DNA of 33,163 nucleotides from an uncultured Prevotellaceae bacterium (GTDB lineage Bacteria > Bacteroidota > Bacteroidia > Bacteroidales > Bacteroidaceae). The first letter of the stretch is position 1. Each line of letters starts with the position of its first letter. The notes under the pieces are model-generated. The model made no database searches and had not been told where the DNA came from. It was given only the letters and a program-made list of their open reading frames with translations. The stretch covers positions 1 through 33,163 of the forward strand of contig CAMOPD010000004.1 in the NCBI GenBank assembly GCA_946622085.1, read 5' to 3'. This document shows positions 1 to 8,928 of the stretch, piece by piece. The position numbers and the translations under genes were made by a program.

Positions 1-94
1 ACGCCACTCACGCCTCGTAAGCACGCCACTTACTCATCGTGAGTGGCGTGCTTACGAGGCGAGAGCGAACGACTCGCTACCCGTTTTGTAAAGA
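1..94. repeat. Copy 1 of dispersed 22-bp-unit inverted/tandem repeat (family A), cut by the window edge
   Basis: cgcctcgtaagcacgccact (11-30) is the perfect reverse complement of agtggcgtgcttacgaggcg (42-61). The reverse complement of 1-51 matches about 25140-25190 with about one mismatch, and flanking tttacaaaacggg is shared. Confidence 0.85.
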
Positions 95-163
95 TTATTC
101 ACAAATAAATAAGTCGCCATTCTTGAGGCAGAAAAAGTCGTTGTGCGGACTTCTTCTATACGA

Positions 164-223
164 TTTACCCTTGACGGGCCATTGGGTTTTAGTTCGGTGT
201 CCCAATGGCCAGTCAAGGGTAAA
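164..223. terminator. Long hairpin downstream of the M13 peptidase gene (possible terminator or repeat hairpin)
   Basis: tttacccttgacgggccattggg (164-186) pairs with cccaatggccagtcaagggtaaa (201-223): 23-bp stem with one mismatch and a 14-nt loop. It lies just 3' of the minus-strand gene ending at 258. Confidence 0.65.
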
Positions 224-257
224 AACGTGAAAAGGAAGTGCTCCTAATCTTATTCTT

Positions 258-2291
258 TTACCACAGGCTCAGGCGCTTCTCCTTGGGGAGATACATCTTC
301 GAGCCGGGCTTCACGTCGAAGGCGTCATACCACATGTCGATGTGGGGCAGTGCACCGTTGACGCGCCACATGCCCAGTGCGTGTGGGTCGCTCTTGGTGC
401 GGTTGCGTATTTCCTGCTCGGTGATGTTCTGTCCCCACACGCCGGCGTAGGCCAGGAAGAATCGCTGGTCGGCGGTGAATCCGTCTTTCACCTTGAGCGG
501 CTTCTTGGCTGTGGCGTTCTTGTAGGCATACCATGCCACCTGCAGGCCTCCGTGGTCGGCCAGGTTCTCGCCCAGGGTGAAGCGTCCGTTGGCATTCAGG
601 TCGGGCAGCACCTTGATGCCCGAGAAGAAGTCGGCATACATGTCGGCACGCTCGTTGAAACCCTTGGCATCGTCCTCGGTCCACCAGTCTTTCATGTAGC
701 CTTCGGCATCGAACTGCCGTCCCTGGTCGTCGAATCCGTGGGTCATCTCATGGCCTATCACCACGCCGATGGCTCCGTAGTTGAATGCCTCGTCGGCCTT
801 GGGGTCGAAGAAGGGGTATTGCAGGATGCCGGCCGGGAAGCAAATCTCGTTGGTCGTGGGGTTGTAGTAGGCGTTCACCGTCTGTGGCGTCATGTACCAT
901 TCGTCGCGGTCGACGGGCTTTCCAGCTTTCTCCTCGATGTGCTGCTTGCTGCGGAAGATGCGCGTGGCCATCACGTTCTCGTAGAACGATTTCTCGGGGT
1001 CGATCTGCAAGTTGCTGTAGTCCTTCCACTTGTTGGGATAGCCAATCTTCACGTAGAACGTAGAGAGCTTCTTCTGTGCATTGGCCTTTGTTTCGGCGCT
1101 CATCCACTCTTGCGCCTCAATGCGCTGGCCCAGGGCCACTTGCAGGTTGCCCACCAGTCGCTCCATGATTTTCTTCGACGTGGCGGGGAAGTAGCGGTCG
1201 CAGTACATCTTGCCCAGTGCTTCGCCCATGGCGCCCTGCACCTGGTTGGTGGCGCGTTTCCACAGCGGGAAGTCCTCCTTGCGGCCCGACATGGTGCGCC
1301 CGAAGAAGTCGAAGTTGGCCTCGCGCACCTCGTCGCTCAGCAGCGAGGCGGCTCCCGTGATGACGTCCCACTCCATGTAGGCGCGCAGGTCGTCGGCCGT
1401 CATGGCGGCCATGAGCTTGTCGGCCCCCTCCATGAACTTGGGCTGGCCCACAATCATCTCCTGAATGAATTCGCTCTTCACGCCCTCGGCGTTGGCCAGT
1501 GCTTCGAGCGGTATGTTGGGATAGTTGGTCTGAAACTCCTTGAGCGTCATTTTGTTGTAGTTGGCCTGCGGGTCGCGCAGTTCGGTGCGGCTCTTCGAGA
1601 TGAGTGCCAGCGCCGTTTCAAAGCGGAAGATGGCGTCGCGCTTGGCCTTGCTCTCGGCCTCGCTGAAGCCGAAGAGCTGGAACATGCGTGCGATGTGCTC
1701 CTTGTAGGCTTCGCGTATCTTCACCGTGGCCTCGTCGTTGTTCACGTAGTAGTCTTTCTGTCCCAGCGTCAGTCCGCCCTGGCTCACGTTGAGGATGTTC
1801 ATCGTGACGTTCTTCTCGTCGGCGCCGAAACCGCTGCCGAAGGGCACGCCGTAGCCGAAGACGGCATATTTCAGCTGCAGTTGCTGCAGCTGCTCCTTGG
1901 TCTTGGCAGCCTCCATCTCGTCGAGCAGGGGCTTCACGGGGCTGATGCCCTCGCGGTTGCGTCGCTCGGCGTCCATGGCCAGCTTGTAGAAGTCGCTCAG
2001 CTTGCGCTCGGTGGTTCCGGCGGCAAACTTCTTCTTCTGCAGGTCGGCCAGGATGGTGTTGATGCGCTTGTTGTTGTCTTCCTGCAGCTGGTCGAAGCTG
2101 CCGAAGCGCGAGTAGGCCGCCGGCAGGGGGTTGAGCTTCTGCCATCCGCCGGTTGCAAACTGATAGAAATCCTCAGCGGGATTCACGCTTTTGTCAAGAT
2201 TCTCCATCTTGAGCCCCGACTGGTTTTGAGCCACAGCGCCCATGGGCATGGCCATCATGGCGAGCATCGGGATCATTGTCTTCATGTTCAT
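258..2291 (-). CDS. M13 family (neprilysin/PepO-like) zinc metallopeptidase
   Basis: 677-aa ORF with signal peptide, HEMTHGFDDQGR zinc motif, ENLADHGG motif, NAYYNPTTNEICFPAGILQ and a C-terminal W typical of M13. Confidence 0.95.
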   Translation of the reverse strand: MNMKTMIPMLAMMAMPMGAVAQNQSGLKMENLDKSVNPAEDFYQFATGGWQKLNPLPAAYSRFGSFDQLQEDNNKRINTILADLQKKKFAAGTTERKLSDFYKLAMDAERRNREGISPVKPLLDEMEAAKTKEQLQQLQLKYAVFGYGVPFGSGFGADEKNVTMNILNVSQGGLTLGQKDYYVNNDEATVKIREAYKEHIARMFQLFGFSEAESKAKRDAIFRFETALALISKSRTELRDPQANYNKMTLKEFQTNYPNIPLEALANAEGVKSEFIQEMIVGQPKFMEGADKLMAAMTADDLRAYMEWDVITGAASLLSDEVREANFDFFGRTMSGRKEDFPLWKRATNQVQGAMGEALGKMYCDRYFPATSKKIMERLVGNLQVALGQRIEAQEWMSAETKANAQKKLSTFYVKIGYPNKWKDYSNLQIDPEKSFYENVMATRIFRSKQHIEEKAGKPVDRDEWYMTPQTVNAYYNPTTNEICFPAGILQYPFFDPKADEAFNYGAIGVVIGHEMTHGFDDQGRQFDAEGYMKDWWTEDDAKGFNERADMYADFFSGIKVLPDLNANGRFTLGENLADHGGLQVAWYAYKNATAKKPLKVKDGFTADQRFFLAYAGVWGQNITEQEIRNRTKSDPHALGMWRVNGALPHIDMWYDAFDVKPGSKMYLPKEKRLSLW

Positions 2292-2336
2292 TGGTTGTGT
2301 TTTTTAGAATACTTTGGGTTTAGATGTTCTTTGTGG

Positions 2337-2344
2337 CAAATTTA
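2337..2344 (-). promoter_or_regulatory. Candidate Bacteroidetes -7 element for the M13 peptidase gene
   Basis: TAAATTTG on the minus strand fits TAnnTTTG, about 45 bp upstream of the start codon. No clear -33 TTTG at the expected spacing. Confidence 0.4.
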
Positions 2345-2401
2345 CATATTATTATTCAACTGCCCAAGAAATGTGCTGATGATTTTTCCGCAAGCCCCTG
2401 T

Positions 2402-2645
2402 ATAAAGGCTTTTCCCCGCCGTGATAAAACCGTCGGAGCGGCAAGATAAAACTAAAATCACGACGTGATTCCATAAAATCACGTCACGATTCCATGAAAT
2501 CACGTCACGATTCCATGGAATCACGTCGTGATTTTAGTTTTTGCAGCCCGTTTTCTTGGTTTTCCCAGGCTTCTGGTGATGGTTGTTTGCCTTGCCCGTC
2601 TTTTCTTTTGGGAAACGCTTCGGAAAGCTCTTTGCCGACATCTCG
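2402..2645. repeat. Copy 1 of dispersed ~240-bp element (family B) with a 4 x 21-bp palindromic-array core
   Basis: Core 2448-2541 has four 21-bp units (consensus like aaaatcacgtcacgattccat) and perfect inverted ends aaaactaaaatcacgacgtgattccat / atggaatcacgtcgtgattttagtttt. Flanks ataaaggcttttccccgcc and ttctggtgatggttgtttgccttgcccg are shared with 14517-14757. Confidence 0.9.
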
Positions 2646-2803
2646 CCGACATCTGAAGCCTAACCCGCGTAGACGGGAAGATTCTCAGCCCCTCCCGTCC
2701 CCTTTGTCGGCATCAGTCTGCTCAGCCGGTGCGAAATGAGAATAATTGCCGTAAAAAATGAAGATTCTTAGCCCCAACCGTGTTCTAATTGGAGAAATTT
2801 GCC

Positions 2804-2811
2804 TATTTTTG
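2804..2811 (+). promoter_or_regulatory. Candidate -7 element for the serine acetyltransferase gene
   Basis: TATTTTTG fits TAnnTTTG, about 84 bp upstream of the ATG at 2895. No clear -33. Confidence 0.4.
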
Positions 2812-2894
2812 CAGTCGGAAAAATAAATTTCTGTTTTCAAGCCCAGGGGCAGCGCCCCGGTCTTGATTTTTTGACGTTTACTGATACACACAAA

Positions 2895-3836
2895 ATGAGT
2901 ACTGAGAATCTGACCCAGATACTGACCCGTTCGGTGGCCGAGCTTTCGGAAACGGAGTCGTTGAAGGGACTTTTCCACCAGCATCAGGACGGCAATCCGC
3001 TGCCGTCGCTCAAGGCGCTCGAAGAGATTATTATGCTCTCGCGCAGCATCCTCTTTCCCGGATACTACGGGAAGTCGTCTGTAACGATCAACACTATTCC
3101 CTATCACATAGGCGTACACGTGGAGCGGCTCCACAAACTGCTGTCCGACCAGATTTTGGCCGGGCTGTGCTTCGTTTGCGATGACGCGTCTGCCGACTAT
3201 GAGGAGCTGGCAGCGCGGCGGGCCCATGCCGAGGAGCTGGCCATCAGGCTCATTGAGCGCCTGCCGCAGATACGCCGCACGCTGGCCACCGACGTGGAGG
3301 CGGCCTACAACGGCGACCCGGCAGCCGAGAGCTTCGGCGAAATCATCAGCTGCTATCCCGTCATCAAGGCGCTCACCAACTATCGCGTGGCCCACGAGCT
3401 GGTGGAGCTGGGAGTGCCCCTCATTCCGCGCATCATGACCGAGATGGCCCACTCGGAGACGGGCATCGACATCCATCCCGCTGCGCGCATAGGCGACTAT
3501 TTCACCATCGACCACGGCACGGGCGTCGTCATCGGCGCCACGTGCATCATCGGGCGCCACGTGAAGCTCTATCAGGGCGTGACGCTGGGCGCCAAGAGCT
3601 TTCCGCTCGACGACGACGGCAACCCCATCAAGGGCATTCCGCGCCACCCCATATTGGAGGACAACGTGGTGGTGTATGCCAATGCCACCATCCTGGGGCG
3701 CATCACCATCGGCGAAGGCTGCATCGTGGGAGCCAACGTGTGGGTGACGCGCGACATGCGCCCTAAGACCAAGAAATATAAAGAGGTGAAGCCCGACAAA
3801 ATGGACTTCGAGTTCAGCGAGGGCACGGGCATTTAG
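2895..3836 (+). CDS. cysE: Serine O-acetyltransferase (left-handed beta-helix hexapeptide acyltransferase)
   Basis: GVPLIPRIMTEMAHSETGIDIHPAARIGDYFTIDHGTGVVIGATCIIGRHVKLYQGVTLGAKSF...GIPRHPILEDNVVVYANATILG is characteristic of CysE/EpsC. The track ORF opens at 2799, but ATG at 2895 (MSTENLTQ) is the likelier start. Confidence 0.9.
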   Translation: MSTENLTQILTRSVAELSETESLKGLFHQHQDGNPLPSLKALEEIIMLSRSILFPGYYGKSSVTINTIPYHIGVHVERLHKLLSDQILAGLCFVCDDASADYEELAARRAHAEELAIRLIERLPQIRRTLATDVEAAYNGDPAAESFGEIISCYPVIKALTNYRVAHELVELGVPLIPRIMTEMAHSETGIDIHPAARIGDYFTIDHGTGVVIGATCIIGRHVKLYQGVTLGAKSFPLDDDGNPIKGIPRHPILEDNVVVYANATILGRITIGEGCIVGANVWVTRDMRPKTKKYKEVKPDKMDFEFSEGTGI

Positions 3837-3890
3837 GGAAATTGAGAATTGAGAATTGAAAGTTGAGAATTGAGAATTAAGATAAAGACA

Positions 3891-5381
3891 ATGAATACAG
3901 AATTTGAGATGATAGCCAAAACATTCATGGGCCTGGAACCCGTTTTGGCAAAGGAACTTACCGAGCTGGGCGCCAACGACGTGACGATAGGGCGCCGCAT
4001 GGTGTCGTTCAGAGGCGACAAGGAGATGATGTATCGCGCCAACTTCCAGTTGCACACGGCGATAAAAGTGCTTAAGCCCATCAGCCACTTCAAGGCCCGC
4101 AGTGCCGACGACGTGTATGAGGAGGTGAAGAAAACAGACTGGAGCCAGTATATCGACAACGACAAGACGTTTGCCGTTGACTCGGTGGTCTTCTCCGAGG
4201 AGTTCCGCCATTCCAAGTTCGTCAGCTACAAGGTGAAGGATGCCATCGTGGACCAGTTCCGGGAGAAAACGGGCAAGCGCCCCAACATCTCGGTGACCAA
4301 TCCCGACATCAGGCTCAACATGCACATTGCCGAAGACCAGTGCACGCTGTCGCTCGACTCCAGCGGCGAGAGCCTGCACCGCCGCGGCTACCGGCAGGAG
4401 TCGGTGGAGGCACCGCTCAACGAGGTGCTCGCCGCCGGCATGATTCTCCTCTCGGGATGGCAGGCCGACTGCGACTTCATCGACCCCATGTGCGGCAGCG
4501 GCACGCTGCTCATCGAGGCCGCTCTCATTGCCCGCAACATCAGTCCGGGCGTCTTCCGCAAGGAGTATGCTTTTGAGAAGTGGCCAGACTTCGACCAGGA
4601 GCTCTTCGACAGCATCTACAACGACGACTCGCAGGAGCGCGAGTTCAATCATCACATCTACGGCTACGACGTGGACGTGAAGGCGGTGAACACGGCCATC
4701 ATCAACGTCAAGGCTGCCGGACTGTCGAAGGACATCAGCGTGAGCGAACAGGACTTCAAGGACTTCAAACAGCCCGCTCAGAAGGCCATCATCATGACCA
4801 ATCCCCCCTATGGCGAGCGCATCTCCACACCCGATCTCATTGGCACCTATCGCATGATAGGCGAGAGACTGAAGCACGAGTTCAAGAACAACGAGGCCTG
4901 GGTGCTGAGCTACAGGCAGGAGTGCTTCGACGCCATAGCGCTGAAGCCCTCGATCAAGATTCCGCTCTACAACGGCTCGCTGGAGTGCGAACTGCGCAAA
5001 TATCAGATGTTTGAAGGCAAGATGAGGGAATTCAGAAGCGAAGGCGGCATCGTGAAGACCGACGAGGAGAAGCGGGCCATGGCCGAGAAACACCGCTTCA
5101 AGAAGAATCGCGACTTCAAGCGCAGACTCGACGAGGAAGAGGAAAACGAAGAAGGCGACATCCGCACGTTTAAGTTCCACTCGTTTGAAAAGAACTTCCG
5201 GGGCGAACTGCGACCCAGGCATGAGCGCATCGAACGGCGCGACGGACGCGACCGCGACGAGCGCTCCGACCGCTGGCAGGACAGGGACAACCGCCGCAGC
5301 GACCGCACATTCAACAAGGACAACCGCCGCAGCGACCGCTCATACGACCGACGCCGCAGCCGCGACAACGACGACGAATAA
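3891..5381 (+). CDS. THUMP-domain class I SAM-dependent RNA methyltransferase (RlmL/YpsC-like) with a low-complexity R/D-rich C-terminal tail
   Basis: Contains DFIDPMCGSGTLLIEAALIARNISPG, a SAM-binding region, and the NPPYGERI catalytic motif. The tail is RRDGRDRDERSDRWQDRDNRRSDR. Start taken as ATG 3891 rather than TTG 3870. Confidence 0.9.
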   Translation: MNTEFEMIAKTFMGLEPVLAKELTELGANDVTIGRRMVSFRGDKEMMYRANFQLHTAIKVLKPISHFKARSADDVYEEVKKTDWSQYIDNDKTFAVDSVVFSEEFRHSKFVSYKVKDAIVDQFREKTGKRPNISVTNPDIRLNMHIAEDQCTLSLDSSGESLHRRGYRQESVEAPLNEVLAAGMILLSGWQADCDFIDPMCGSGTLLIEAALIARNISPGVFRKEYAFEKWPDFDQELFDSIYNDDSQEREFNHHIYGYDVDVKAVNTAIINVKAAGLSKDISVSEQDFKDFKQPAQKAIIMTNPPYGERISTPDLIGTYRMIGERLKHEFKNNEAWVLSYRQECFDAIALKPSIKIPLYNGSLECELRKYQMFEGKMREFRSEGGIVKTDEEKRAMAEKHRFKKNRDFKRRLDEEEENEEGDIRTFKFHSFEKNFRGELRPRHERIERRDGRDRDERSDRWQDRDNRRSDRTFNKDNRRSDRSYDRRRSRDNDDE

Positions 5382-5398
5382 TCCCCCCAACCTCTCGC

Positions 5399-7564
5399 AT
5401 GAATCCTATAAGCACTATGAGAAGACTTTTCGTTTGGATGGCACTGATGATGACAACAATGGTTTCGGCACAGCAGAAACAGCTCTTCACACTCGAAGAC
5501 CTGAACTATGGCGGCAACAACTATCGCAACATGGTGCCTCAGAATAGATACACCACATGGTGGGGCGACAAACTGGTGGAGCTGGAGGCCGACCATTGCA
5601 GCATCATCGACGTGAAGACGGGACGCACGAAACGCCTCTTCGACCTCGACGAGGTTGCCGCAGCTACGGGCAGCGACGAGCACAATCGCATGCGCCATCT
5701 CTACAACGCAGAATTCCCCTACGGCGGCAAGAACATCGTGAAACTGGTCAACGGCAAGGAGCTGATGCTCGTGGACTGGACTGACGGGCAACTGCTGGCC
5801 AAATACGACCGCGACAACGTGCAGGCGGAAGAATGGAACGCCGCGTCGAGGCGCTTCGCCTTCGTCAGAGAGGGCAACCTCTACGTGGCCGACGACCAGG
5901 GCAAAGTGAGCCAACTATCCACCGACGGCTCCCGCGAGATAGTCTATGGACAGAGCGTGCACCGCGATGAGTTCGGCATCACCAAGGGACTCTTCTGGAG
6001 CCCCGACGGCAGCCGGCTGGCCTTCTATCGCATGGACCAGAGCATGGTGGCCGACTATCCGCAGGTGGACATCTTCCAGCGCGAGGCCCAGTACGTGCCC
6101 GACAAATATCCCATGGCCGGACAGACAAGCCACAAGGTGACCGTGGGCATCTACGACTGTGCTTCGGGCCGAACCATTTATCTGCAGGCAGGCGACCCCA
6201 CCGACCGCTACTTCACCAACATTGCGTGGAGCCCCGACTCGAAAACCGTATTCATGTTTGAACTCAATCGCGACCAGAACGACTGCCGGCTGGTGAGCTA
6301 CGACGCTGCGACCGGCGCCAGGAAGGCTGAGCTCTACAGAGAACAGCACGAGAAATATGTGGAGCCGCAACATCCCATCCTGTTCCTGCCATGGGACAAG
6401 AGCAAATTCATCATGCAGAGCCAGCGCGACGGCTACAACCATCTCTATCTCTATGGCACCGACGGCAAACTCATTCGCCAGCTCACTGCAGGTAAGTGGG
6501 TGGTGATGGACGTGCTGGGATTCAACGAGAAGCTGAAGTCGATAGTCTACGTCTCCAACGAAGTGAGCCCCATTCAGGCCAATCTCTTTTCGGTCAGCGT
6601 GGCCAGTGGCAAGCGCCAGCGCCTGGACAATGGACGCGGCTATCATGACGGCGAACTGTCGGGCAGTGGCGCCTACGTGCTCGACCGATACTCCGAGCCC
6701 GACGTGCCCCGGAAGATAGACCTCATAGCCCTTAGCACCAGGCACCCGGCGCTGAACCTGCTCACGGCACCCGACCCTTGGCAGGATTTCCAGGTGCCCA
6801 TCTATGAGTGTGGCACCATCAAGGCCGCCGACGGCGTGACCGACCTCTATTATAGGATGGTGAAGCCGGCCGACTTCGACCCGGCAAGGAAATATCCTAC
6901 CGTGGTTTATGTCTATGGCGGCCCTCATGCCCACAACGTGGACGCTCGCTGGCACTTCTGCAGCCGCTCGTGGGAAACCTTTATGGCACAGAAGGGCTAC
7001 GTGCTCTTTATACTCGACAACCGGGGCTCGGAGAACCGCGGACGCGACTTCGAACAGGCCACCTTCCGCCAGCTGGGACAGATAGAAATGGCCGACCAGA
7101 TGAAGGGCGTTGACTATCTCAAGTCGCTACCTTACGTGGATGCCGACCGCCTGGGCGTGCATGGATGGAGCTTCGGCGGCTACATGACCATTACGCTCAT
7201 GACCAATCATCCCGACGTGTTCAAAGTGGGGGTTGCAGGCGGACCGGTCATCGACTGGAAGTGGTATGAAGTGATGTATGGCGAACGCTACATGGACACG
7301 CCGCAGAGCAATCCCGAGGGATATGAGAAGACCTCACTGCTGAGACAGACCAAGAACCTGAAAGGCAAACTGCAAATCATCACCGGCTACAACGATGCCA
7401 CGGTGGTGCCGCAGCACTGTCTGTCGTTCCTGGCCGAATGTATCAAGGAAGGCACGCATCCCGACTTCTTCGTCTATCCCGGCGAGCCCCATAACATGCG
7501 CGGACACCAGAGCGTGCATCTGCACGAGCGCATCACCCAATACTTTGAGGACTACTTGAAATAA
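5399..7564 (+). CDS. S9 family peptidase, dipeptidyl peptidase IV-like
   Basis: N-terminal beta-propeller with WSPDGSRLAFYRMDQS. Catalytic domain has YGGPHAHNV, GVHGWSFGGYMT (GxSxGG nucleophile), and C-terminal D and H regions (NDATVVPQH, YPGEPHNMRG). Confidence 0.93.
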   Translation: MNPISTMRRLFVWMALMMTTMVSAQQKQLFTLEDLNYGGNNYRNMVPQNRYTTWWGDKLVELEADHCSIIDVKTGRTKRLFDLDEVAAATGSDEHNRMRHLYNAEFPYGGKNIVKLVNGKELMLVDWTDGQLLAKYDRDNVQAEEWNAASRRFAFVREGNLYVADDQGKVSQLSTDGSREIVYGQSVHRDEFGITKGLFWSPDGSRLAFYRMDQSMVADYPQVDIFQREAQYVPDKYPMAGQTSHKVTVGIYDCASGRTIYLQAGDPTDRYFTNIAWSPDSKTVFMFELNRDQNDCRLVSYDAATGARKAELYREQHEKYVEPQHPILFLPWDKSKFIMQSQRDGYNHLYLYGTDGKLIRQLTAGKWVVMDVLGFNEKLKSIVYVSNEVSPIQANLFSVSVASGKRQRLDNGRGYHDGELSGSGAYVLDRYSEPDVPRKIDLIALSTRHPALNLLTAPDPWQDFQVPIYECGTIKAADGVTDLYYRMVKPADFDPARKYPTVVYVYGGPHAHNVDARWHFCSRSWETFMAQKGYVLFILDNRGSENRGRDFEQATFRQLGQIEMADQMKGVDYLKSLPYVDADRLGVHGWSFGGYMTITLMTNHPDVFKVGVAGGPVIDWKWYEVMYGERYMDTPQSNPEGYEKTSLLRQTKNLKGKLQIITGYNDATVVPQHCLSFLAECIKEGTHPDFFVYPGEPHNMRGHQSVHLHERITQYFEDYLK

Positions 7565-7583
7565 ACATCAATAAGGAGACACA

Positions 7584-8852
7584 ATGAAGATATTACTATT
7601 AGGAAGCGGCGGACGTGAGCACGCCCTGGCATGGAAAATAGCTCAGAGCAGCAAGTGTGAGAAACTGTTCATTGCCCCGGGAAACGCCGGGACGGCTCAG
7701 TGCGGCGAGAACGTCAGCATGAAGGCCGATGACTTTGAGGCCATCAAGCAGTTCGTGGCCGGACATGGCATCGACATGGTGGTGGTGGGCCCCGAAGACC
7801 CGCTGGTGAAGGGCATCTACGACGAGCTGAAGGCAGATGCACGCACGGCAGGAGTGCCCGTCATTGGGCCTTCGAAGGCCGGGGCCGTGCTCGAAGGCAG
7901 CAAGGACTTTGCCAAGGAATTCATGATGCGCCACGGCATTCCCACGGCGCGCCATCAGACATTCGATGGTGAGCATCTGCAGGAAGGTCTGGCGTTCCTG
8001 GAAACGCTCGAGCCGCCCTACGTGCTCAAGGCCGACGGACTGTGTGCCGGCAAGGGCGTGCTGATTCTTCCTACACTCGATGAAGCCAAGAAGGAATTGC
8101 GCGAAATGCTGGGCGGTATGTTCGGCAACGCTTCCAGCAGAGTGGTCATCGAGGAGTTCCTCAGCGGCATTGAGTGCTCGGTGTTTGTGCTTACCGACGG
8201 CCGCCACTATCAGATTCTGCCCGAGGCCAAGGACTACAAGCGCATTGGCGAGGGCGACACGGGCCTGAACACCGGTGGCATGGGCAGCGTGACACCTGTT
8301 CCCTTCGCCACGAAAGAGTGGATGCAGAAAGTGGAAGACCGCATCATTCGGCCTACCGTTGAAGGACTGGCCGCCGAGAACATCGACTACAAGGGCTTCA
8401 TCTTCTTCGGGCTCATCAATGTGAAGGGCAATCCCATGGTCATCGAGTATAACTGCCGAATGGGCGACCCCGAAACCGAAAGCGTGATGCTCCGTCTGAA
8501 GAGCGACATCGTGGACCTTTTCGAGGGCGTAGCTGAAGGCAATCTCGACCAGAAGACGGTGGAGTTTGACCCTCGCGCGGCCGTTTGCGTGATGCTTGTC
8601 AGCGGCGGCTATCCGCAGGAATACAAGAAAGGCTATCCCATCAGCGGCATTGACAATGTAGAGGGCAGCATCGTCTTCCACAGCGGCACGGCCATGAAAG
8701 ACGGCCAGGTGGTAACGGCCGGCGGCCGGGTAATCGCCGTCTCTTCCTATGGAGCCAACAAGGAAGAAGCCTTGAGGAAGAGCTTCGAGGAGGCACAAAA
8801 GATACAATTCACCGACAAATACTTCCGCTCCGACATCGGGGCAGACCTTTGA
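7584..8852 (+). CDS. purD: Phosphoribosylamine-glycine ligase
   Basis: [71 protein letters not shown] are PurD hallmarks. Confidence 0.98.
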   Translation: MKILLLGSGGREHALAWKIAQSSKCEKLFIAPGNAGTAQCGENVSMKADDFEAIKQFVAGHGIDMVVVGPEDPLVKGIYDELKADARTAGVPVIGPSKAGAVLEGSKDFAKEFMMRHGIPTARHQTFDGEHLQEGLAFLETLEPPYVLKADGLCAGKGVLILPTLDEAKKELREMLGGMFGNASSRVVIEEFLSGIECSVFVLTDGRHYQILPEAKDYKRIGEGDTGLNTGGMGSVTPVPFATKEWMQKVEDRIIRPTVEGLAAENIDYKGFIFFGLINVKGNPMVIEYNCRMGDPETESVMLRLKSDIVDLFEGVAEGNLDQKTVEFDPRAAVCVMLVSGGYPQEYKKGYPISGIDNVEGSIVFHSGTAMKDGQVVTAGGRVIAVSSYGANKEEALRKSFEEAQKIQFTDKYFRSDIGADL

Positions 8853-8928
8853 AAGACATGGCTTTGCGGGCTCAGGGTGACGGCCCGAAGGGAAACACGG
8901 TAGAAAAAAAGAATAAACAGTCCAGGTA

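Noticed and set aside
342-2405. 687-aa plus-strand ORF antisense to the M13 peptidase
   Set aside because: Mirror of a strong M13 gene. Sequence is typical antisense shadow with no domain.
2494-2739. Possible small protein shared by the two family-B repeats (MESRHDSMESRRDFSF...ASGD.C.PCP)
   Set aside because: 14587-14829 reads in the same frame, but aligning codons shows substitutions spread over all three codon positions with many non-conservative changes. The similarity is explained by DNA homology.
2685-5222. 845-aa minus-strand ORF antisense to cysE and the methyltransferase
   Set aside because: Overlaps two confident plus-strand genes. Low-complexity H/V/L-rich antisense artefact.
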